Source: Aurelia coerulea | Taxonomy: Eukaryota; Cnidaria; Scyphozoa; Semaeostomeae; Ulmaridae | Assembly: GCA_039566865.1 (NCBI GenBank) | Contig: CM076958.1 | Coordinates: 1,674,001 to 1,738,000, forward strand | DNA: 64,000 nucleotides | Direction of reading: 5' to 3' | Part shown: positions 35,001-47,000 of the stretch, piece after piece | Numbering within the stretch: the stretch's first letter is position 1 | Layout of the letters: every line of letters begins with the position of its first letter | Position numbers and translations under genes: made by a program | The notes under the pieces: generated by a model | Told to the model about the DNA's origin: nothing | Seen by the model: the letters and a program-made list of their open reading frames with translations, nothing else | The model's database searches: none

Positions 35001-38000
35001 TCTACGATTTGGAGCTTTTATCAGATCCAGATAAAGGAGTTCCAAGATGTATGGGGGCAAAGCTGGTAAGACATTTTTTGTTTGTTTTTGCTTCTATTTT
35101 GTTCGTAAATTTCTAATTAGATTATCTTAGTCGCTTTGTGTTCTGCACCAAGGGGTGTATCCTTTACTCCCACAAGAGAATTTGCAACATATCTATGAGA
35201 AAAACAATGATTTCTAGATAATTTCCAAGGGTGGTTACGTGGTAGACAAGATCAAGAAAACAAATGTATTTCCACGAGATGCTTACGAGATTTCTAGCTA
35301 CTGATATACCTGACGAAATGCAAAATTTTCTGCACTAACAGAGCAAACGTTTGGAACTGATGCGGCAACCGAGGGGTGTATCACTCTCTAAAAATCTCGT
35401 ACACCTTTGGCAAAAATCCTTTTATTTTCAAGAACAATCCGTAAAAATCCCTGAAAACCCTATTGTTTCAAATAAATCTCGTACCCTTTCTTGGAAGAGT
35501 GATACACCCCTCGGCGGCAACTGGGTGCTCGTGCCCCTCAAGATTTTGCGATAATCAAATGAAAATAGTGCTATCGGTGAGGATAATTCTGGCTGACAAC
35601 AGAGCGAAGGGCAATAGATAGAGGGTTGCTTGTTTTACCGTTGGAAAGTAAAATTTGAGTTCTTGCTGATACGATTCTCGTCTCACTTAAAACGGTTGAT
35701 CCTGCAAACTTGATATTTAAAACATGTTGACTTCGGAAATCTTAATTCATTCACTCTGCTTGGAATAGACTAGAGAGGAGTGTTATAGGAAACACTTAAA
35801 TTAAATTAAAATTGGGATTAATCTTCAGAGCAAACCAGGTTTTTATAAACCAAATTTTATGGACCCTGTCGTCCAACAGTGCATGGTTCACAGACTATAA
35901 TAAGCTATAATATGATATGTTACAGGTTACAGAACTAATGCAGAAATCATTATCTTAGGGGGCTCTGTGTATCCCAATGTACAAAGGATGAAAAGTGTGA
36001 TTTACCGTGCCCCTCCCTTCAAAGAAAAAAATTTAGTAACCTCTCCTCTCTAGTAAACCCTACTACTTATATCAAATGCAAATACCAAATATTTGCTATT
36101 TTAACTATTTAGCTAAGCAAGTTTGCATGTTAATTTTGATATGGCTTGAGATAAAACCTGTGTCAAATTTGTGTATTTAACTGGTAAAATTGTATGTTTA
36201 TTCCACAAAATATGGGGTAACAGAACCAACAGCTATCCTTTCTATCAAGCCCCTTTTCTAATAAGACCTTCTCTAGAGTAGAGTCTCTGAAATTAAGAGA
36301 AATTAAGTAAGCCCCCTATGGGCCTAACAAAGCTTTTACGGTATAATATGATAGCTTATGGGCTTTACAGGCATTATCTTTTGGGGAGGAGGAAGGGGTT
36401 TTGTATGCCCATGTATGAAGAATGTCAAATCTGATTTATTTCTATTTCATTGACATAAATTTTCTCGCAGCTTTGAGCTAGGCCAATTAAGGGACCAGAG
36501 CCAGACAGTTTTTTCCGTTCATGATGTGATATTGGGAAACCTGACATCATTACTTCATATTCCATGACAAACTAGATTCCCACCTAAAACTCATCAAAAA
36601 TTCTCAGCCGTTTTAATCCCTAAATACAATTCCTTGATTTGTCTCCCCCTTTGTGACAGTGGCCATATTAGTTCACAATTTGTTGTTGTGGTTGCTTTAC
36701 AGCACCGCTAAACCTATATGCACGCTACGGGGTTGTTTATTCAAGGTCTCTGCTGCTATTATTGCACCATGTTATTTAATAAAGAGCTTTGAAAACTTAC
36801 TGTCACGCGATGATATAACTCTTCACGTGTCACGTGTCATATTTTGAGAAAAAGAAGGGAGTCAATCTGTTCTTTGCCTGAGGGTCGAGGTGCCCAAAAA
36901 TTTACGGCAGGTATGTGTGAAGCTGTGAAGGTACAAACAAAATATTGCCCCACAGCTGGATGGATCATCTAGGGAGGGACAGCACTTCAAGGGCACTGTT
37001 TCATAAGGAGGGCAGGTTAATATGCATCAGATTTAAACATGAATAATGTGATAGACAGCAACAAATAGTGTGAATCCTGAAAGATGTTTGATTTCTTTGC
37101 TCTCCACATCAAAACAAAACGAGAAGTACAGATACCCGAATCTAACATAATAACGAATCTAAACAACATTTTAGCCACATCTCAGTCGTAAAAGGGCACC
37201 TCTTAAACAAAACGGGCACTTTTTGATTTATTGCAAATTCCCCTCTCATGCCGGTTCCTACGTAGCCTACGCGTAGACCCATTATCCCAAAGGAGGAAAG
37301 GGTCTACGAAACAAAGAACAAAGGCTTGCTACGGCCGCCCAATTAATCATTCTAATCCCCTTTTCAGATTATTTGTGAAACGCGTTGAAACCATAGAAAT
37401 AGAATATTTCTATGGCTGAAACAAAGGCTGCATAAATTAAGTTTCCAGAAATCTAGAAACCTCAGTAGCAAGCTTTTGCTCTTTGTTTCGTAGACCCTTT
37501 CCTCCTTTGGGATAATGGGTCTACGCGTAGGCTAGTTCCTACGTCTCTGCGTAGAGGTACTGCTATTAGAGGTACTGCTGTACCTGAGAAGGCGTTATCT
37601 CACAATAAATCAGACTAAGATGGCCTAGATTAGTATACAAACCGCCATTAGAGGGCGTCAGCTTGCACACAAGACAGGCTAAGGAGGCGTTAACCAATGA
37701 ACAAAATCAGTAGACTTTGATCCCTTTGCTGCTGTCATGATACACGGCCCACCGAGAGGCTTTTTGTAGCCTGATCTGGTTATCAGGCTAGGCTTTTTGA
37801 GACTAGTGCAAAAAACTGAACTGGGGGCCCGTAGAAATATTAAATTGATCGAAAAATTGCTATTTAGTGGAAAAATTTGATGGAAAAACCCTAACTCTAA
37901 CGGATGTCTCAAAAAGTACTCCTTTTTGAAAAGTCACCAAAATTTGATTACAGGGCTGATCTTTAAATTTCTTTTTTTGGCGAGTAGATCAAGGACTAAA

Positions 38001-41000
38001 TTGTTTTCTCAAGCATTGCTGATTTGTGATTTGTTTTAAAATTGGCAAATTTAGATCTTTTTAAGGCTGCCTTGGCTTTGAAGCATACTGAAAAAAGCAC
38101 CGATGATTATAAGATCAATTTCTCTTCGTATTTTAAGGGAGCTCCGTCTCCAATATTCGGTGGAATTGGTGATTTTGCAATGTTTTGATGGGCAGTATCA
38201 CATGGACGTTTACCTGTTTTTTTGAAAATGAAAGCGTCATTTTGAAGATAAATCTTTGTACTTAACAGAGGACAAAACCAAACATTCATATTTTTTACGA
38301 TTGCTCGGATATTAGTGGATTTTTAACGAGCATTTTTTGGTGGCCTGGGTGAAGCCGCTAAACAAACTGCATAAAACAATGTAGAACAATGGACATTTTC
38401 ATTTTCATTTTTTTTCATTTTAACTTTTTTATCCATGGTAATCCACTCAATATTTACATACTGCTTTACAGGGAGCCATGCTAAAGTAATATTAAAAATT
38501 AGATAATAAATAAATGTATAATACACTCCTATTTACAATAAATCGTTGACAAAAAAAAGAAAGAAAAACGAGAAGAGTCATAGTTTGGCTTTATATTTTT
38601 TTCGAAAATGTGGAGCGATGAGGACGCCTTGACACCACTATCTAGGTCACTCCAGACCTTTGCCCCTCTGTAAGCAAACGATTTCTGACCAGTTGATGTT
38701 CTTAGTAATGGTAATCTAAGGCCCGTTTTAGAGTTCCTCAGCTGACGGTTAGTAGCTTCGGATACACTTTGAAATATGTTACTCAAGTAATCAGGGCGTT
38801 AAGAGATTTATAGACCATCTTGCTAGTCTCAAAATCGATAAGTTCTCTAATTAAACGATAATACATCATTTTGGGACATCCTGGCGGCCGATTTTGAAGT
38901 ACTTAACAGAGGACAAAACCAAACATTCATATTTTTTACGATTGCTCGGATATTAGTGGATTTTTAACGAGCATTTTTTGGTGGCCTGGGTGAAGCCGCT
39001 AAACAAACTGCATAAAACAATGTAGAACAATGGACACGTGCGGTCTTTACAGATTTGTTTACAGTTTGGCGACGGAGCCCCTTTTAGCAAGATTTTCATC
39101 CTGTCATTTTATACCCTTTAAGTTATGAAAATAAACATTTTATCGTTTTGTTTTGATCATCAACAAAGAATTAGTAGACTCCCTGGATTCGTGGGTACCT
39201 ACTGCTTTGCTGGAAATGATTTTTCTCCCATTTCGGTGGTAACAGACTTGGTTCCAGTTCCTTCATTGTGATAACTTGATGGGCTATTGTTTTATAAGTC
39301 AAAGAGTCAGCTGATTCACATGCTTTCTTGTACTTACATAGAACTCTGCATGCAAAAGAAAATGCCACCCATGAAAACTGAAAGAAGCTATGCCTTACGG
39401 CGTTGTGGTACTTTTATGTATGGATCATATTGCCCATGCCCTCAAGGTTCAGATTTAACTGCCTCTATGAGACTTAGCATTTTAAAACCACAACTGTAGT
39501 TTCCATCTGTCATCTCCTGCGAAGGCGCTTTTCTTGTTGTCAGCCTCTGTCCCTGATTGACGCTATCAATTGTGCCACTCATGCGGATGTAATTTCCTTT
39601 GTCTGTACGAACAATATACAATAGTGCCTTCGCATAAGAGTTTGGCAGCCAGAAAATAGCGTTAAATATTCAATTCTTTCTCTAAATTGTAACCAAATCT
39701 GTAAAGAGCATTGTTTTAGGTACGTGTCTATTGTTTTCTGCAGTTTGTTTGGTGGCTTCCTTTACCGAAGCCACCAAAAAGCAATCAATCAAAATCCATT
39801 CATATCGAGCAATCGCAAGAGATATGATTGTTTGGTTTGTCCTTCTGTGAGGTACAAGGTTTATCTTCAAACTAACGCTCTCATTTTGAAAAAATGATGA
39901 AAAGTTTGTGATATTGCCTTAAAAAAATGAAAAATCACCGTTTCAACAAACTTTGGAGAAGGAGCCACATTAAATGTGTCCATGAATGCAGTTGGAGGCT
40001 TGATAATACAGGTATGGGCAACAGGATCCATGAGGATTACGATAAAATCCGATCTCTCTTAGCACTATTCCCACATAAACCACAATTGTCAATTTTCATA
40101 GCAATGCAGTGCTGACAAATGTTCTTAAACGGACTCGAATTTCAAGATTGTAATGCGTTTAAATCTAATGCAATAAATCTTCAAGTGAAATTAAAGCCGA
40201 ATTCATTAGATGCCCATGGCCATTACAGAAGACAGTGCATGGTCTCAAAGGAGGATGGGATGCGCTTACTTTAAAGGATGAAGTTCGTTTAGGGCATTCT
40301 AAGTTGCCCCCCAAAGGGCCATATGAAGGTGATATGGCGCAGTGGTATAATCCTCTGACATTGCAGCCAAAACAGTCAGGCGGACAGGGCTCGATACCCG
40401 GTAAAGCCCCATCACTTGAGCGTCATTATAAGAGGTCGCGGACTCGGATATGGCCTATTCTACTTCTGCGATCCCAACGCCTCGCGCTAAAATCCGCAAC
40501 TTCACCTTCGCCATAGCACCCCTCACGTTTTCAAGAATCTTGCCTATTTTAGGAAGCTTGTGAAGCAAGAGATTACTGTAATCGCTCGTGGTTGTAAAAA
40601 ACGGACAGAGTGATTTCGACAAAATGAATTTTCTTATCTGAGTTGATATTTTTCCTGCGCAATGAATCCTGAAAAAACCAATTTGTGAAATGAACTGCAT
40701 CAAACTCCCCACTTTTTTGTTCATCACCAGGTTGTGCAACTGAAGTCTAAAATTTTGTTTATTTTCTGTCAACAGCCAAAAACGGACCCACCCACAAATT
40801 CACCGACAACTACCCAAGGTAACGAAATAAAAGCAGTGAACCTTCCAAGCAAGTCCAGAATATTTGGCTCAACTAATAATGGTGTTTACAAATCAGCTGT
40901 CTTGGCTAACGGCAGTGCAGCGACAACTACGAACAAATCGAGGGAATTGTCAAAGAGTGTAAAAACAGTATTGCCTACCGAAATTGAAAATACAACAGCA

Positions 41001-44000
41001 ACAACAATGACACGGAGGAAGGCAGTGAAGTCAAGCGTGAAACCAACTACAGCAACAACTACCAAAGCAACAACTACAACAGAAGTGACATCGTTGCCAC
41101 AAGGAACTGAAAAGAACTCAGAAAAGGATCGTAAAACGATTAAACCAACGGAAAACATGAAAGAAGCCACAGAAACAACCGATAGGCCTGTCATTGACAG
41201 TACTGAAGCAAAGCCTACAACTGCTGCCAGACTGCTTACAACTGTTGCCCAGCAACCCACTGATAAAATCACCAATGAAACGATAGAAGTTACCAAAGCT
41301 CCGGCACGGACAACGCGTAGGAAATTGAGACTCACCACCACTGCAAGACCTACTTCGATGTATACTTATGAAGATATCTTGAAAAAATACACACAGGTTG
41401 CATCAGGAAGAGTCTCTAGTGGTGCTATTCTCATCACCAGTAAAAAGAAAAGACGAACAATATGGCCGGCAGGATTTTTCGCTACCACTCCGAGATCTAA
41501 AATTAGTACCACAAATTTGCCACAGCTTTCACCTACAGCTGGGAAAGTTGAACCAAAGCAAACTACTGCTCCACCAAAAGTTACTACTAAAGCAGAACTG
41601 CCAACTACCAAACAGGAGCTTGAACTGCCAACTACCAAAGATGCAGTAACCACCTCTAAACCAGAAATACCTGCTTCTAAGGAATTAGCAACTACCCCCA
41701 AACCTGAAGTGCCCACTAGAAAAGAAGCAAAAACTACCCCCAAACCTGATGTAGCCACTACGAAAGAAGCAAAAACTACCTCCAAACCTGAAGTACCAAC
41801 TGCCAAAGTAGAACAAACTACCTCCAAACCTGAACTAACAACAACAAAAGAAGCAAAAACTACCTCCAAACCTGAAGTAACTTCTACCAAAGAAGCAAAA
41901 ACTACATCCAAACCTGAAGTAATTTCTACCAAAGAAGCAAAAACTACCTCCAAACCTGAAGTACCAACTGCCAAAGTAGAACAAACTACCTCCAAACCTG
42001 AAGTTACAACAACAAAAGAAGCAAAAACTACCTCCAAACCTGAAGTACCAACTGCCAAAGTAGAACAAACTACCTCCAAACCTGAAGTAACCTCTACCAA
42101 AGAAGCAAAAACTACCTCAAAACCGGAAGTACCAACTGCCAAAGTAGAACAAACTACCTCCAAACCTGAAGTAATCTCTACTAAAGAAGCAAAAACTACC
42201 TCCAGACCTGAAGTACCCACTACGACAGAAGCAAAAACTACCTCCAGACCTGAAGTACCCACTACGACAGAAGCAAAAACTACCTCCAGACCTGAAGTAA
42301 CCTCTACCAAAGAAGCAAAAACTACCTCCAAACCTGAAGTACCCACTACCAAAGAAGCAAAAACTACCTCCAGACCTGAAGTACCCACTACGACAGAAGC
42401 AAAAACTACCTCCAGACCTGAAGTACCCACTACCAAAGTAGAACAAACTACCTCCAGACCTGAAGTACCCACTGCGACAGAAGCAAAAACTACTTCCAGA
42501 CCTGAAGTACCCACTACGACAGAAGCAAAAACTACCTCCAGACCTGAAGTACCCACTACGACAGAAGCAAAAACTACCTCCAGACCTGAAGTACCCACTA
42601 CCAAAGTAGAACAAACTACCTCCAGACCTGAAGTACCCACTACGACAGAAGCAAAAACTACCTCCAGAACTGAAGTACCCACTACGACAGAAGCAAAAAC
42701 TACCTCCAAACCTGAAGTACCCACAACGACAGAAGCAAAAACTACCTCCAAACCTGAAGTAACCTCTACCAAAGAAGCAAAAACTACCTCAAAACCGGAA
42801 GTACCAACTGCCAAAGTAGAACAAACTACCTCCAAACCTGAAGTACCCACTACGACAGAAGCAAAAACTACTTCCAGACCTGAAGTACCCACTACGACAG
42901 AAGCAAAAACTACCTCCAAACCTGAAGTACCCACTACCAAAGAAGCAAAAACTACCTCCAAACCTGAAGTAATCTCTACCAAAGAAGCAAAAACTACCTC
43001 AAAACCGGAAGTACCAACTGCCAAAGTAGAACAAACTACCTCCAAACCTGAAGTACCCACTACGACAGAAGCAAAAACTACTTCCAGACCTGAAGTACCC
43101 ACTACGACAGAAGCAAAAACTACCTCCAAACCTGAAGTACCCACTACGACAGAAGCAAAAACTACCTCCAAACCTGAAGTAACCACTACGACAGAAGCAA
43201 AAACTACCTCTAAACCTGAAGTAACCTCTACCAAAGAAGCAAAAACTACCTCCAAACCTGAAGTACCCACTACCAAAGAAGCAAAAACTACCTCCAAACC
43301 TGAAGTAATCTCTACCAAAGAAGCAAAAACTACCTCAAAACCGGAAGTACCAACTGCCAAAGTAGAACAAACTACCTCCAAACCTGAAGTACCCACTACG
43401 ACAGAAGCAAAAACTACTTCCAGACCTGAAGTACCCACTACGACAGAAGCAAAAACTACCTCCAAACCTGAAGTACCCACTACGACAGAAGCAAAAACTA
43501 CCTCCAAACCTGAAGTAACCTCTACCAAAGAAGCAAAAACTACCTCCAAACCTGAAGTACCCACTACCAAAGAAGCAAAAACTACCTCCAAACCTGAAGT
43601 AATCTCTACCAAAGAAGCAAAAACTACCTCAAAACCGGAAGTACCAACTGCCAAAGTAGAACAAACTACCTCCAAACCTGAAGTACCCACTACGACAGAA
43701 GCAAAAACTACCTCCAAACCTGAAGTACCCACTACGACAGAAGCAAAAACTACCTCCAAACCTGACGTACCCACTACGACAGAAGCAAAAACTACTTCCA
43801 GACCTGAAGTACCCACTACGACAGAAGCAAAAACTACCTCCAAACCTGAAGTACCCACTACGACAGAAGCAAAAACTACCTCCAAACCTGAAGTAACCTC
43901 TACCAAAGAAGCAAAAACTACCTCCAAACCTGAAGTACCCACTACCAAAGAAGCAAAAACTACCTCCAAACCTGAAGTAATCTCTACCAAAGAAGCAAAA

Positions 44001-47000
44001 ACTACCTCAAAACCGGAAGTACCAACTGCCAAAGTAGAACAAACTACCTCCAAACCTGACGTACCCACTACGACAGAAGCAAAAACTACCTCCAAACCTG
44101 AAGTACCCACTACGACAGAAACAAAAACTACCTCCAAACCTGAACTATCCACAACCAAGAGAACTGAAACTACCACCAAACCTGAACTAGCTACTACCAA
44201 AAAAGCACCAACTACCATCACACCTGAACTACCCACGACCCAGGAAGCTGAAACTACCACCAATCCTGAGATACCCACAACCAAGGAAATTGAAACTACG
44301 ACCAAACCTGAACCAGCTACTACCGAAGAAGCACTAACTACTGCCAAACCTGTGATACCCACAACCAAGGAAGCTCAAACTACCACGAAACCTGAACCAG
44401 CTACTTCCAAAGAAGCATCAACTACCACCAAACCTGTGATACCCACCACCAAGGAAGCTCAAACTACCACCAAAGTTGAACCAGCTACTACCGAAGAAGC
44501 ACCAACTACCGCCAAAACTGTGATACCCGCAACCAAGGAAGCGCAAACTACCACCGAAGTTGAACCAGCTACTACCGAAGAAGCACCAACTACTGCCAAA
44601 CCTGTGATACCCACAACGAAGGAAGCACAAACTACCACCAAAGTTAAACCAGCTACTACCGAAGAAGCACTAACTACCGCCAAACCTGTGATACCCACAA
44701 CCAAGGAAGCACAAACTACCACCAAAGTTGAACCAGCTACTACCAAAGAAGCACCAACTACCGCCAAACCTGTGATACCCACAACGAAGGAAGCTCAAAC
44801 TACCACCAAAGTTGAACCAGCTACTACCGAAGAAGCACCAACTACCGCCAAAACTGTGATACCCGCAACCAAGGAAGCGCAAACTACCACCGAAGTTGAA
44901 CCAGCTACTACCGAAGAAGCACCAACTACTGCCAAACCTGTGATACCCACAACGAAGGAAGCTCAAACTACCACCAAAGTTGAACAACCCACTACTGCAG
45001 TAGAACCAACTACCGCTGAAAATGAGCTACTCACAACGAAGGAAGCTCAGACTACCATCAAACCTGAACCAACTTCTACCAAACATGAGCCAACCGTTGC
45101 TACTGAGAAATTAACTACCACTGTACCACAACCTGCTACAACACAACCAATTGCTATTCCAGTGACAACATATGCGACACCTGAGATACCAGACTGGCTA
45201 CTGAGCACTGGTGCCACAAATGACCGGGATTTTAGTACCATTCCACCAAAGGTGACAACGGTAGCCACCAAAGAGAAACAAGAAACTACTGAGAGCGTAC
45301 TTCCAGCAACTGACAACCCGGAATACTTTACAGAGTACTCGACCGTAGCACCAACTACTTACGCAGAGTCTACCTTAGAAGTACACACAGACCCGAATTT
45401 GACTACTACTCTTGAGGATGCACTAGGAGACGCAACAGTCAAACCAATTACGACTCCTGTTAGGGGTGTTAGTAACATAAAGACAACAGACTGGCCTTTT
45501 GTTGATACAACAACCAAAGCCATTGAGCCTGAGTACAGCACTCGAGAAGCAGTAACTGTGGAGCACATTACAACAGCTGCCTCATCAGATAGAGAATCTA
45601 CGAGAGCAATCAAATCATCAACCAGTAAGGCTTCAACACAGGCTGTTACGACCGGGAAACCAAGCCCGCTTTCAACCAAGGCTTTGCCCGCTGCAAAGAC
45701 AGTGACAACATCTAATTCGGCTACGGCAAAACGCGTTCCGGTCACAATGAAACCTGGTCTTTCATCCACTAAAACACACGTTCCAGATACGACTAAACCT
45801 CACCTTAAAGTCACTAAAAGACTGAACACTGGGAGATCCACTTCAAAGGAATCACAGCAAAGTACAACACAAACTCCAGTGACCAAGGATTTAGATTTAT
45901 CCACCCATGCCACAGCCAAAGATGACAAATCAAAAACCACTGAAGTTCCAATAGGAGATCGTACACCGGTTTCTGTGAAGACACAAAGACAAGCAAGTTC
46001 AACGGTGGAACCTGCAACGCTTGCAGGGAAAGAGGAGACTACTGCAAGGCCTACTCAGGTAATTACCGTTTCCTTAACTTTATAATTGCTTTAGCATTTG
46101 TTAGCTATTCGTTTGACACTGGTCGCAGTGTATTGTCAGGTAAGATCCATAAGAGTGGAGAATACAAACAGTGCTATCGTTTGAAATACGCCAATTTGAA
46201 AGTCTGTGCTTTTATTTGTTTGAACGAGGAAAACAAGAAGATCGTATGAAAAAAACTCTTGTTACTGACTTTGCTTGGGTGTTGCATGCTTTTTAAAGGG
46301 TTGTTCATCCGACACCGTTCACTACATAAAACGTTTGGTCTGGTCACAAAACAAAAGACACTACTCAGAATAATCTTTTGCTTGTGGATGATGGTCATTT
46401 TATGATTTTATGGGACACTCATACAGTAAAAGCCAGTCAGCAAAAACTTATTCCGGTTGAAACGGTGCGTCGAAATTACTTTCAGAAGTTTCGTTCAGGC
46501 ATGCAATTTGTGCAAAACAATTTCCTTTTAAGGAGCCTATACCAGGTTAGTCAGAAAAAGTTAACTCGTTTGATGAGCTGTGAAATAAAAAGTATGTGGC
46601 CGATATTCAAACCAAAAATATTAATCTATCAGTCAATGGTTAACTTAGATGTGAAACCATAGTTAATAGCACTATGGTGAAACTTTATTTGGTAAAATCA
46701 CTCATCGTTAAGACGTAGAAACTACGAAAATGCTGGTCAGGAGTTTGTATGGTAACTAGGATTCCATGTTCTATTCTGGTCCATGATTTACTTACCTTTG
46801 AAATTTAAACTCCAAACTCCATTGCTAAAACAGACAATTGTATTGAATTCATATTTCAAGTAAATCATGGACCAGGATCGATTGTGGAAAAGACCTTTTA
46901 GCTATTATTCTGAAAAGAATCAAAATCGAATGATATTTTGCAACATTTTGTAGAATTTTCGAATGTGCACAATAGTGATAGAAGCTTTAACACCACTCGA

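Larger units (their letters stand above)
35066..40775 (+). other. Intron 2 (5.7 kb), repeats, no exon recognised
   Basis: It contains inverted-repeat elements, a MULE-like insertion at 37263, a LINE 3' end with a 137-bp target duplication, a diverged repeat at 39680 and a SINE at 40332. An additional small phase-0 exon between the TSPN end and the mucin exon cannot be excluded. Confidence 0.6.

Noticed and set aside
41366..44368. A 1,000-codon open frame on the minus strand opposite the mucin exon (Val/Ser/Gly-rich repeat)
   Set aside because: It is open only because the 42-bp unit happens to lack stops in that frame. It begins and ends with the array and has no independent coding signal; the plus-strand exon has splice sites and fits the gene.
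41835..44987. Other antisense frames rich in Gly, Phe and Cys over the repeat
   Set aside because: They are shadows of the same minisatellite in a different register.
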